Shown: positions 9,531 to 17,994 of the stretch, piece after piece
Position numbering within the stretch: the stretch's first letter is position 1
Layout: each line of letters begins with the position of its first letter
DNA from: Aliarcobacter cibarius
GTDB lineage: Bacteria; Campylobacterota; Campylobacteria; Campylobacterales; Arcobacteraceae
Direction: 5' to 3'
Assembly: GCF_013372265.1 (NCBI RefSeq)
Contig: NZ_CP054051.1
Coordinates: forward strand, 1,190,587 to 1,254,586
Length of the DNA stretch: 64,000 nt
Position numbers and translations under genes: made by a program
The notes under the pieces: model-generated
Databases searched by the model: none
The model's input: only the letters and a program-made list of their open reading frames with translations
Told to the model about the DNA's origin: nothing

Positions 9531-12500
9531 CATCTTCTATTAAGATTTCATCTTTTTTATCTTTGCTTATTTTTGAAATAAGTATATAGAATAGAGGAAT
9601 AAATATAATTGCTATAAATGTTGCTGTAAGCATCCCACCAATAACTCCTGTACCAATTGAGTGTTTACTAGCAGCTCCAGCACCTCCACCAATGGCAAGT
9701 GGTAGAACACCAATAGTAAATGCTAATGAAGTCATAACGATTGGTCTAAGTCTTACTTTTGCAGCTTCTAATGCTGAATCAACAAGATTAAATCCTTCTT
9801 TTCTTTTTTGTAAAGCAAATTCAACAATCAAAATAGCATTTTTAGCAGCAAGTCCAGCAAGAACTAAAAGTCCAATTTGGAAGTAGATATTATTATCTAA
9901 ACCTCTTAAATTAGTTGCTAAAATTGCTCCAAATATTGCAAATGGAACAGCAAGAACAACAGCAATTGGTAATAACCATCTTTCATACAATGCACAAAGA
10001 ATCAAGAATAAGAAAACAATACCAAAAATAAAAGCTTGTGCTGAACTTCCACCAACTTGTTTTTCTTGATAAGCTGTTCCAACCCATGAGATTGTATATC
10101 CTTCAGGTAAAACTTCATTTGAAACTTCTTCAATAGCTTTTAAAGCATCTCCTGAACTATATCCAGCTGCTGGTTGTCCTGAAACTTTTGCTGCTTGGAA
10201 AAGGTTAAATCTTTCTACAATATCAGCTCCAACTTGTTGTTTAATACTAACAAAAGAGCTAAGAGGTAAAAGCTCACCTTTATTTGATCTTACAAAAATA
10301 TTTTCCATATTATTTATATTATTTCTGTATGTGTCAATTGCTTGTAAATTTACCTTATAAGTTCTTCCATATAATGAGAAATCATTTACATAATAACTTC
10401 CAAAAGTTGCATTTATAGTGCTATAAATATCGTTTATATTTACACCTTTTGCTTTTGCTTTTTCGACATCAACATCCATTTTAAACATTGGAACATTTGG
10501 TGCTAGTGAAGTTCTAACACCCATTAATTCAGGTCTAGTTTTTGCTTTTTCAATAATTTGATTTACAACTTTTCCTAAATTTTCAATACTTCCCCCAGTT
10601 CTATCTTGAACATACATATCAAATCCACCAGTGACACTCATACCCATAATTGGAGGTGGCACAACAGCAAAAGAGAATCCTTCACTAGTACCCATTAGTT
10701 GTTTACTTAATCTTCCTAAGATTTCTTGAGCGTGCTGTTCAGGATTTGGTCTTTCGCTCCAATCTTTTAGTTTAATAATAGTTGCAACTGTGTGCGATCT
10801 TTCAGCTGAAGTTGTAAAGTCATAACCTGCAAGTGTAATAATATTTTGTACATTTGGATCTTTTGCAACTATTGCATTTATTTCTTCACTTAAAGTTAAA
10901 GATCTAGATAGTGATGAACCAGGAGGATTAAATCCAAATACAAATATAGTTCCTTGATCTTCATCTGGAACAAGACCTGTTTTCATTGATTTAAACATAT
11001 CCCACGAAACAAATACTAATCCACCAAAAATTAAAAGAGAAATAAATGAATATCTAATTGTTTTTTTAACTAAAAATGAATAACCAGTAGTAGCTTTATC
11101 AAACATGTTGTTAAACCATTTTGCAAAACCTTTTGGTTCATGTTTTTTATTTTTTAAGATTCTTACACATAAAGAAGGAGTTAAAGTAATTGCAACGAAT
11201 CCAGAAATAATTACGGATATAACTATGGTAATCGCGAATTGTCTGTACATTTCTCCACTTAATCCACCCATAAATGCAACAGGTACGAATACAGCTGCTA
11301 AAACTAAAATAATAGCGATTAAGGCTCCAGTTACCTCTTTCATTGCAATAAATGCAGCGTCTAGAGGAGTTTTTCCTTCATCCATATGTCTTTCAATATT
11401 TTCAATAACAATAATAGCATCATCAACAACAATACCAATTGCAAGAACTAGCCCAAATAGTGTTAAAAGATTGATACTAAATCCTAATACATACATTCCT
11501 GCAAATGCTCCAACAATAGAAATTGGTACAGCAATTAAAGGAATAATTGTAGCCCTCCAGCTTTGTAAGAATATGAAAATAATTAAAATAACTAGTAAAA
11601 GTGCTTCAACAAATGTTTTTACAACTTCTTCAATAGAAGCTGTAATAAAATCTGTACTATCATAAGGAATAGTATAAGTCATATCTTCAGGGAAGTTTTT
11701 ACTAGCTTCTTCAAGAGCTTTTTTGATAGCTTTTGCTGTTTCTAAAGAGTTTGCACCACTTTGTAAAAATACTCCAATAGGTAAAGATGGTGCATTATTT
11801 AATCTTGTTTGAACGCTATATGAACTAGCTCCAAGTTCAATATGTGCAACATCTTTTAGTTTCAGACTACTTCCATCTGCATTTGCTCTAATAACAATAT
11901 CTGAAAATTGTTTTGGATCACTAAATCTATCAGGAGTTTTGATAGTATATGTGTACATTTGCTTATTTTCAAGAGGTTCTGCACCAACTTTACCAGCAGC
12001 ATATTGATTATTTTGTTCTTGAATAGCTGTAATAACATCTGTAGTAGCTAGTGAATATTTAGATAATTTAGCTGGGTCAATCCAAACTCTAATAGAATAA
12101 TCCTTTGCTCCAAAAATCATTGCATCACCAACTCCATCAACCCTTTTTAAAGTTTCAACCATATTTAAAAGAGCATAGTTTGAAAGATATAATGAATCAT
12201 GAGTTTTGTTTGGAGATTGAAGCATAGCAAAAAGTAAAATACTAGGACTTCTTTCTCCTACAACAACACCTTGTCTTTTTACTTGTTCAGGCATTGATGA
12301 AAGAGCTGCTTGAACTCTATTGTTTACATCGATTTTTGCATCATCTGGATCTGTTCCAACTTCAAAAAATACATTTATAGTTAATCTTCCACTATCTTCA
12401 GCTAAAGAGTTCATATAAAGCATATTTTTTGCACCATTGATTTTTTCTTCAAGTGGAGCTGCAACAGTTTTTGCAATAGTATCTGCACTAGCACCTGGAT

Positions 12501-12648
12501 ATGCTGTACTTACAAGAATTTGTGGAGGTAAAACTCTTGGGTATTGTTCAATTGGAAGATTGAACATAGATATAAGTCCAACTAGAAAAACAATAATAGA
12601 CAAAACACCAGCAAAAACGGGGTTTTTAATAAAAAATGCAGATAACAT
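9511..12648 (-). CDS. RND efflux pump, AcrB/MexB (HAE1) family
   Basis: This 1045-residue inner-membrane proton/drug antiporter has the full length of the HAE1 family. It has the N-terminal FFIKNPVFAGVL helix, two large periplasmic loops (about 30-340 and 560-870), and 12 helices. The charged relay Asp pair is in GIVVDDAIIVIENIE (helix 4, near 407), and a GLAAKNAILIVEFA repeat (near 935) is also present. It should extrude drugs, bile salts or detergents through the co-encoded adaptor and TolC-like channel. It is the last gene of the operon, 1 bp after the adaptor gene. Confidence 0.95.
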   Translation of the reverse strand: MLSAFFIKNPVFAGVLSIIVFLVGLISMFNLPIEQYPRVLPPQILVSTAYPGASADTIAKTVAAPLEEKINGAKNMLYMNSLAEDSGRLTINVFFEVGTDPDDAKIDVNNRVQAALSSMPEQVKRQGVVVGERSPSILLFAMLQSPNKTHDSLYLSNYALLNMVETLKRVDGVGDAMIFGAKDYSIRVWIDPAKLSKYSLATTDVITAIQEQNNQYAAGKVGAEPLENKQMYTYTIKTPDRFSDPKQFSDIVIRANADGSSLKLKDVAHIELGASSYSVQTRLNNAPSLPIGVFLQSGANSLETAKAIKKALEEASKNFPEDMTYTIPYDSTDFITASIEEVVKTFVEALLLVILIIFIFLQSWRATIIPLIAVPISIVGAFAGMYVLGFSINLLTLFGLVLAIGIVVDDAIIVIENIERHMDEGKTPLDAAFIAMKEVTGALIAIILVLAAVFVPVAFMGGLSGEMYRQFAITIVISVIISGFVAITLTPSLCVRILKNKKHEPKGFAKWFNNMFDKATTGYSFLVKKTIRYSFISLLIFGGLVFVSWDMFKSMKTGLVPDEDQGTIFVFGFNPPGSSLSRSLTLSEEINAIVAKDPNVQNIITLAGYDFTTSAERSHTVATIIKLKDWSERPNPEQHAQEILGRLSKQLMGTSEGFSFAVVPPPIMGMSVTGGFDMYVQDRTGGSIENLGKVVNQIIEKAKTRPELMGVRTSLAPNVPMFKMDVDVEKAKAKGVNINDIYSTINATFGSYYVNDFSLYGRTYKVNLQAIDTYRNNINNMENIFVRSNKGELLPLSSFVSIKQQVGADIVERFNLFQAAKVSGQPAAGYSSGDALKAIEEVSNEVLPEGYTISWVGTAYQEKQVGGSSAQAFIFGIVFLFLILCALYERWLLPIAVVLAVPFAIFGAILATNLRGLDNNIYFQIGLLVLAGLAAKNAILIVEFALQKRKEGFNLVDSALEAAKVRLRPIVMTSLAFTIGVLPLAIGGGAGAASKHSIGTGVIGGMLTATFIAIIFIPLFYILISKISKDKKDEILIEDVKKEES

Positions 12649-12649
12649 A

Positions 12650-13687
12650 TTATTTCTCTTTATTTACTATTTGAACTTTAGTATCAGGTCTTAATTTTGC
12701 AAGATTACTTACAGCAATTTGCTCATCAGCCTTTAACCCACTTTTAATAACAACTCCATTTTGAACTAAATCACCAGCAACTACTGGTCTTGGTTTTGCT
12801 ATATTATTTTCATCTATTACCATTACAATACTACTTTGAGCAGTTCTTAAAACAGCATTTTCAGGTACAACAAAAACATCACCTAAAGATAAATTGCTAA
12901 CTTCAATTTTTGTGAAATTTCCAGCTATTAAATCTCTATTTTTATTTTCAAATTTTGCTCTAACTAATAAAGTATCAGTATTTGAATCGATCACAGGAGA
13001 GATAAAATCAACTTCTCCACCTTCATATTTTTTTCCATTTGCTAAAAGATTTATTTTTGCAGTTTTATCTTTTATTTGAGATAGATACTTATTCATATCA
13101 TCTTTAGGTATTGAAAATTCGGCATGAATTGGATCTGTATTTGTAATAGTAACAAGTAGTGAATTATTTGCACCACTTCCAACTAAATCTCCAACATCAA
13201 ATTTTTTAATTCCAACAATTCCATCAATTGGAGCTGTTACTTTTGTATAGTTTAAATTTATTTGAGCTTCATCTAAAGCAGCTTTTGCACTATCATATTG
13301 AAAAGTGTAATCATCATAAGCTTGAGGACTAATTGCTTTTGAAGCTATTAGAGTTTTTGCTCTTTCAAAATCTTTTTTTGCTTTTACAAAATTTGCTTTT
13401 TTTACATTTAAGATAGCTTGATAAGTATCAGGTTCAATACTATATAAAAGAGTTCCTTTTTTTACGAAATCACCTTCACTAAAATGTTTTTTTGTTAATG
13501 TTCCTGGAACTCTTGCCATTACATCAACTTGCTCATAAGCTTTTAAAATAGTTGGATAAGTTTTGTTTGTCGTATTTGATTGATTTGTAACTTTGAAAGT
13601 TTGCACAGGTAATCCTGGTGCTTCATTTGCCATTAGATTATTTAATCCAAAAAGCAAATACATTGTAATTATTGATTTTTTTATCAT
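12650..13687 (-). CDS. Periplasmic adaptor (membrane fusion) protein of the RND pump
   Basis: This is a 345-residue AcrA-type adaptor. A signal peptide occupies about residues 1-20. The lipoyl half-motifs are near VMARVPGTLTKKHFSEGDFVKKGTLLY (written here only as a region, about 52-78) and APIDGIVG (about 150), separated by an alpha-hairpin. Beta-barrel and membrane-proximal domains follow. No lipobox cysteine is evident, so it is probably held by its partners. It overlaps the TolC-like gene by 4 bp and joins the pump to the outer-membrane channel. Confidence 0.93.
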   Translation of the reverse strand: MIKKSIITMYLLFGLNNLMANEAPGLPVQTFKVTNQSNTTNKTYPTILKAYEQVDVMARVPGTLTKKHFSEGDFVKKGTLLYSIEPDTYQAILNVKKANFVKAKKDFERAKTLIASKAISPQAYDDYTFQYDSAKAALDEAQINLNYTKVTAPIDGIVGIKKFDVGDLVGSGANNSLLVTITNTDPIHAEFSIPKDDMNKYLSQIKDKTAKINLLANGKKYEGGEVDFISPVIDSNTDTLLVRAKFENKNRDLIAGNFTKIEVSNLSLGDVFVVPENAVLRTAQSSIVMVIDENNIAKPRPVVAGDLVQNGVVIKSGLKADEQIAVSNLAKLRPDTKVQIVNKEK

Positions 13688-14925
13688 TTTATATACTCCT
13701 GTAATTTTTCACCACTGTGATAAATAATATTTGCTTTTTTAATTTCTAAATCATTTAAAGCAGTTTTATGTTGGCTTATAGCGTCGTATTTTTCAGTTAA
13801 ACTTTGTAGAAATGCTACATTATCTATAAGACCATTTTCAAATTTTGATTTTATAATTTCATAAGCACTTTGTGCAGCTTTTATATTCGCTTCACTAGAT
13901 TTAATTTTAGCTTTTGAAATATCATAAGCCTTTAAAGCTAGTTGTAAATCAACGTTTGCTCTATTTTTTTCATATTCATATTTAAGTTTACTCGATAAAT
14001 ATTCTTTTTGTTTTGATTCAACTTTATGCTTTGTTTCTCCAAAAGCAAAAAGATTCCATTTCATATTTGCACTTGCAATATTTTGATGATCTTGTAAACC
14101 AGCAGGTTCATTAGATTTATTGCTATAGTCTCTGTCATAGTAATTAAAAGTATTATCTAAAGTAACTTTTGGAAGATAATCACTTTTTTGTGCATTCGCA
14201 TTGCTTTGTTTTGTTTTTGTATCATATTCTAAAGCTTGAATATCAAATCTTAAATTTTTCTCTTTTTCTGCTGTTAATGCTTCAATAATAGAGCCTTCAC
14301 TAATAGATACTTGATTTCCTGTAATATATTCAAGATTATGTAAAATTGTAGTAATTTCAAGTTCTATCTCTTGAAGAGTAACTTTTGCATTTTCAACTCT
14401 AGAGATGATTTTTTGAAGTTCATCTTCAGTTGTACTTCCTGCATCAAAGAATCTTGTGATTCTATCTTTTTGAGCATTTAATTCATTTATTTCCTGAATT
14501 TTTGTCTCTTTTTTAGCAAGTAGTGATAAATAATTGTAATAATAATTTATTACAGTTAAAGATATACCATTTTTAAGAGCTTCTAAACTTTTTTCACCAC
14601 TTTTTATTGTATTTTCATAAGATTCATAAACATCTGATTTTTTTCCACCATCATAAAGTAAGTAGTTTACACTACCATAAGCATTTGCCCCTTTATGAGG
14701 AGTTGTACTTGATTCATGTTCTGCTATAGAATAACCAGCTCCAACATCTAATTTCGGTAAATAACCACTTTGTACACTTTTATAATCTTCTTTTATTGCT
14801 TCAAGACTTTGTGCTGAAGCATTTATTAGCTTGTTTTCAATAGATAAATTTACTAACTCATCTAAGTTTTGGCTATATAAAAAAAGAGGTACAAAAAAAG
14901 AAAAATATAATTTTTTCAAAATCAC
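13684..14925 (-). CDS. TolC-like outer-membrane efflux channel
   Basis: This 413-residue protein has a signal peptide (about 1-18) and two repeats of long coiled-coil helices typical of the outer membrane factor family. GYSIAEHESS-type strands and KWNLFAFGE (near 300) mark the beta-barrel segments. It is first in a three-gene efflux operon, overlapping the adaptor gene by 4 bp, and it is divergent from a marR-type regulator. It should form the exit duct of the pump encoded downstream. Confidence 0.92.
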   Translation of the reverse strand: MILKKLYFSFFVPLFLYSQNLDELVNLSIENKLINASAQSLEAIKEDYKSVQSGYLPKLDVGAGYSIAEHESSTTPHKGANAYGSVNYLLYDGGKKSDVYESYENTIKSGEKSLEALKNGISLTVINYYYNYLSLLAKKETKIQEINELNAQKDRITRFFDAGSTTEDELQKIISRVENAKVTLQEIELEITTILHNLEYITGNQVSISEGSIIEALTAEKEKNLRFDIQALEYDTKTKQSNANAQKSDYLPKVTLDNTFNYYDRDYSNKSNEPAGLQDHQNIASANMKWNLFAFGETKHKVESKQKEYLSSKLKYEYEKNRANVDLQLALKAYDISKAKIKSSEANIKAAQSAYEIIKSKFENGLIDNVAFLQSLTEKYDAISQHKTALNDLEIKKANIIYHSGEKLQEYIK

Positions 14926-14967
14926 TCCTTTTAAATAAAATAAAAGTTTATCTTCTTTTCTCTTAAT

Positions 14968-14989
14968 ATTATCTTGCTAGAAAGATAAT
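14968..14989. promoter_or_regulatory. Candidate MarR operator between the efflux operon and its regulator
   Basis: A perfect 8-bp inverted repeat, ATTATCTT and AAGATAAT, with a 6-base spacer lies in the 93-bp gap between the divergent TolC-like and MarR-type genes. Size and position fit a MarR dimer site that could repress both directions. That MarR binds it is inferred. Confidence 0.6.
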
Positions 14990-15018
14990 TTAAAGATTTT
15001 TTTGCTAAAATTAGCTTC

Positions 15019-15501
15019 ATGAATAAAAAATATATAGATGATTTTTACCAAAGAGTATCACAAAATGAAAGCCATGAAGTGTTTACTTTATCATTACCAA
15101 TGTTACTCATTACTAAAAATTTGCATAATGTTTCTGAAAGTTTTTTCAAAAGTAATTATGATTTAATCCATTCAGAAATTGACGTTTTGGCAGCTTTGTA
15201 TTTTAATAATATAGAACACTCATTAACGCCAACAGAGTTATATGATGCTACAATTTTTTCATCTGGTGGTATGACAAAGGTTTTAAACAAACTTGAAGAT
15301 AGGGAATATATAAAAAGAACTATTTCAAAAGAAGATAAAAGAAAAACTTTTGTTTCATTAACTAAAAATGGAGTCTCTTTAATAGAAGATTGTATAAAAA
15401 ACACATCTTGTAGACTTCAAGAATCTTTTTCAGTTCTTAGTCAAAAAGAGCAAAACGACTTAAAAAAAATATTATCAAAACTACTTTACTCTATGATTTA
15501 A
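15019..15501 (+). CDS. MarR-family transcriptional regulator
   Basis: This 160-residue protein has a winged helix-turn-helix: TPTELYDATIFSSGGMTKVLNKLEDREYI (described here as residues about 72-100) followed by the wing RTISKEDKRKTFVSLTKNG. MarR proteins are dimeric, ligand-responsive repressors. It is transcribed away from the RND efflux operon across a palindromic operator, so it very likely controls that operon and itself. The N-terminal and C-terminal helices would form the dimer interface. Confidence 0.93.
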   Translation: MNKKYIDDFYQRVSQNESHEVFTLSLPMLLITKNLHNVSESFFKSNYDLIHSEIDVLAALYFNNIEHSLTPTELYDATIFSSGGMTKVLNKLEDREYIKRTISKEDKRKTFVSLTKNGVSLIEDCIKNTSCRLQESFSVLSQKEQNDLKKILSKLLYSMI

Positions 15502-15527
15502 TGATTTCAATATTGATATAAATCATC

Positions 15528-15533
15528 TATAAT
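15528..15533 (+). promoter_or_regulatory. Probable -10 box for the zinc-ribbon gene
   Basis: TATAAT, 46 bp upstream of the ATG at 15579. No clear -35 is seen, as is usual in Campylobacterota. Confidence 0.4.
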
Positions 15534-15578
15534 GACTTTTCTTTGAAATATACTTGTTTTTATTTTTAAAGGAATTAA

Positions 15579-15770
15579 ATGTTTGCTTGGTTATTTGGAA
15601 ATAGACAAAAATTTAAAAGAGAAAAGACTTATGTTTGTAAACATTGTAAGCTTTCTTGTGAGAACTGTACTAGTATGTTTTGTTGGTCTTGTCATTCAAA
15701 TTCTGGGAATCCCTGTCCAAGATGTGGAAAAACAAATCTTATGGAAAAGGATATAGCAAAGAAAATTTAA
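15579..15770 (+). CDS. Small zinc-ribbon protein of unknown function
   Basis: This 63-residue basic protein carries four Cys pairs: CKHC, CENC, CWSC and CPRC, arranged like one or two treble-clef or rubredoxin-like zinc ribbons in residues 20-51. It has no membrane segment. The ATG at 15579 follows AAAGGA. It is monocistronic and on its own promoter. Small proteins like this may bind RNA or DNA or act as metal-dependent adaptors; I do not recognise a named family, so no function is assigned. Confidence 0.75.
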   Translation: MFAWLFGNRQKFKREKTYVCKHCKLSCENCTSMFCWSCHSNSGNPCPRCGKTNLMEKDIAKKI

Positions 15771-15793
15771 TACATAAAACATAAATGAATTAG

Positions 15794-15799
15794 TATAAT
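15794..15799 (+). promoter_or_regulatory. Probable -10 box for the small lipoprotein gene
   Basis: TATAAT, about 60 bp upstream of the ATG at 15860. Confidence 0.4.
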
Positions 15800-15859
15800 T
15801 TCACTCTAGAACAAAATGTTTAAGATTTTGAAAATATAGTTTAATGATGGGAAAATTTT

Positions 15860-16030
15860 ATGATTAAAAATATTATATTGATTATATTTGTAATGTTCTT
15901 TCAATCTTGTGCAACTTGGTATGGAATAAAAAAAGATAGTAAAGAAGCATGGGAAGCTACTAAAGAAACTACAAGTGAAGTTGCTACAGATATAAAAAAA
16001 TCAGTGGATGAAATAACTAAACAGAGATAG
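15860..16030 (+). CDS. Small entericidin-like lipoprotein
   Basis: A 56-residue protein. Residues 1-16 form a signal peptide with lipobox FQSC, so Cys17 would be lipidated. The rest (residues about 18-56) is a charged amphipathic helix rich in Lys, Glu and Thr with a near 11-residue periodicity, as in entericidin-type or small envelope lipoproteins. It has its own TATAAT box and precedes a long non-coding stretch. It is probably an outer-membrane-associated stress lipoprotein (inference). Confidence 0.7.
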   Translation: MIKNIILIIFVMFFQSCATWYGIKKDSKEAWEATKETTSEVATDIKKSVDEITKQR

Positions 16031-16388
16031 TTTATATTTGGTAAATACATTTATTCTAATTTAAATATTTAATTAATAGTAAAATAATATTTAATTACTA
16101 ATAAATAATTAATATAAAATAAAAAAGTTTTCTTTATACTTAGTTTTATTTCTTAAAGAGCTTTAAAAATTATTTTATCTACTTAGATAAATAAAGTTAC
16201 TAATTCTAATTAAATTATATTTAACTGAATTCTAGTTTGAGTTATCTCAAATTACCATATTATTAACTATTTCATTACTTATTGAATAATAGTAACAGTA
16301 ATAAATAAAATACATTTTCCAATTAATAGAAATTATTATTTATTAATTTCTGTAGTATAATAGTTCATAAAAATATGATTAGGTAAAT
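16031..16388. other. AT-rich intergenic stretch
   Basis: These 358 bases have no ORF that looks coding on either strand and no recognisable RNA or strong hairpin. The only readable signal is a TATAAT box at 16356-16361 for the next gene. The A+T content is even higher than in the surroundings. Confidence 0.6.
16356..16361 (+). promoter_or_regulatory. Probable -10 box for the PAS/FMN-reductase chimera
   Basis: TATAAT, 28 bp upstream of the ATG at 16389, with no clear -35. Confidence 0.45.
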
Positions 16389-17243
16389 ATGGATAGATAC
16401 GAATATAAAAATCAGCTTGAAACTCTGCAGAAATTATCACATATTGGTCTTTGGGAATATGATTTAAAAACTAATGTTTTATCTTGGACAGATGAAGTAT
16501 ATAATATATTTGAGTTAGATAAAAATATTTTTACTCCGACTTATGATAATTTCTTAGATAAAGTTCATCCTGAAGATAAACAAATGGTTAGAGAAGCTTA
16601 CCTAACTTCTATCAAAAATCAAACAGTATATAAACAAATACATAGATTGTTAATGAATGATGGAAGAGTAAAATGGGTAAAAGATGAGTGTGTAACACAG
16701 TTTGATGAAAAAGGAGTTGCTCTTTATTCAAAAGGTGCTGTACAAGATATAACCGAGTTAACATTAGCAAAACTAAAAGCAGAAAATGAACATGATAAAT
16801 TAAAAGCTGTTTTTGATAATGCACCAGATTTATTATGGATAAAAGATCCTAAAGGGGTTTATATCTCTTGTAATAAAAGATTTGAAGAGTTATATGGAGC
16901 AAAAGAAAAAGATATAGTAAATAAAACAGATTATGATTTTGTAGATAAGGAACTTGTATCTCCTGAATACAATTTTAGTGTTTCTCCAGTACTTGTAAAT
17001 ACTATTGCTTGGGTTTCAAGAATTGGTGATGATTTTAGAAAACTATTTGATTCAAGAGCTATTCAATTAGCAACACATTCAGGTGGGAATGGAGTTGATT
17101 TATTAAATGGATTAAGAGTACAATTTACAAAACTTGGTGCTAATGTTATGACTAAAGAGATTCTCACAACTTACCAAAATAAGTGTGATGATGTAACTTT
17201 AGAAAATATCTTTGTTGAATTTATAAATAATATAAAGAAGTAA
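16389..17243 (+). pseudogene. Chimera: PAS sensor N-terminus fused to C-terminal half of an NADPH-dependent FMN reductase
   Basis: One open frame of 284 residues joins two unrelated parts. Residues 1-190 match the start of a PAS sensor kinase: a first PAS (HIGLWEYDL, VHPEDKQMV, QDITEL) and a second PAS that breaks off after TDYDFVDKELV. From residue 191 the sequence becomes SPEYNFSVSPVLVNTIAWVSR, the flavin-contacting PEYN region of NADPH-dependent FMN reductases, and continues to that family's end. The reductase N-terminus (FMN phosphate loop) and the whole kinase core are missing. An in-frame deletion near 16959 best explains this. The product, if made, should be neither kinase nor reductase. 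Confidence 0.75.
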
Positions 17244-17245
17244 AT

Positions 17246-17953
17246 ATGTTGAAAAAATTACCAAAAGAGAATATGGGAACATCTGATTTAGGTTGGTTAC
17301 AAAGTCGTTTTCATTTTAGTTTTGCTGAATATAGAAATCCAAAGAATATTAACTTTGGGTGTTTACGAGTGCTGAATGATGATTTAATACATCCAGAAAC
17401 TGGATTTGGAACTCATCCTCATTCAAATATGGAGATTATTTCTTATATCGTTGATGGTGAAATTACTCATAAAGATTCTATGGGAAATAGTGAAACTTTA
17501 AGAAGAGGAGAAGTTCAATATCTAAGCGCTGGCGATGGAATATATCATAGTGAAAAAAACTTACATAAAAGTAAAGATTTAAGACTTTTACAAATGTGGA
17601 TTATTCCTCCAAAAGCAGGGCTTCCAAGACTTTATGGTTCACATAAATATGAAGAGGCTCAAAGATATAATAAATTCTTAAATATAGTATCAAGTCAAGA
17701 TGGGAATAGCCCTATTAAAATCTATCAAGATGTTAATATTTATGTAAGTGAATTAGATAAAGAACTTGAATTTGAAATAAAAAAAGATAGACAAGTTTAT
17801 TTTATGCAAATTGAAGGTTGTGCAAATATAAATGGAGTAACATTAGATTTTGGTGATGCAATGGAAATTACTTGTGAAGATAAAATAACAATTTCACCAG
17901 TTACTAAAAGTCATGTATTATTCATAGATATGCCAGCTGATTTAACTTGTTAA
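17246..17953 (+). CDS. Pirin-family cupin protein
   Basis: This 235-residue protein has the N-terminal pirin cupin: FGTHPHSNMEIISYIVDGE (metal ligands His57, His59 and a later His/Glu pair), then HKDSMG and the GEVQYLSAGDGIYHSE motif. The bacterial YhaK/pirin group includes quercetin dioxygenase-like enzymes and redox sensors. It begins 2 bp after the chimera and probably shared an operon with the lost FMN reductase, which suggests an oxidative or electrophile-stress role (inference). It ends before a bidirectional terminator. Confidence 0.9.
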   Translation: MLKKLPKENMGTSDLGWLQSRFHFSFAEYRNPKNINFGCLRVLNDDLIHPETGFGTHPHSNMEIISYIVDGEITHKDSMGNSETLRRGEVQYLSAGDGIYHSEKNLHKSKDLRLLQMWIIPPKAGLPRLYGSHKYEEAQRYNKFLNIVSSQDGNSPIKIYQDVNIYVSELDKELEFEIKKDRQVYFMQIEGCANINGVTLDFGDAMEITCEDKITISPVTKSHVLFIDMPADLTC

Positions 17954-17965
17954 AAAAGGATTTTT

Positions 17966-17994
17966 AGCTAGAGATAAATATCTCTAGCTTTTTA
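17966..17994. terminator. Bidirectional terminator between pirin and histidine kinase genes
   Basis: An 11-bp perfect stem (AGCTAGAGATA and its complement) has a 2-base loop, flanked by T-rich on the right and A-rich on the left. It separates convergent genes and slightly overlaps the 3' end of the kinase gene. Confidence 0.75.

Noticed and set aside
11105-11665. A 186-codon plus-strand ORF inside the RND pump gene
   Set aside because: It is antisense to strongly conserved pump codons, has low-complexity Thr/Ile-rich composition and no ribosome site.
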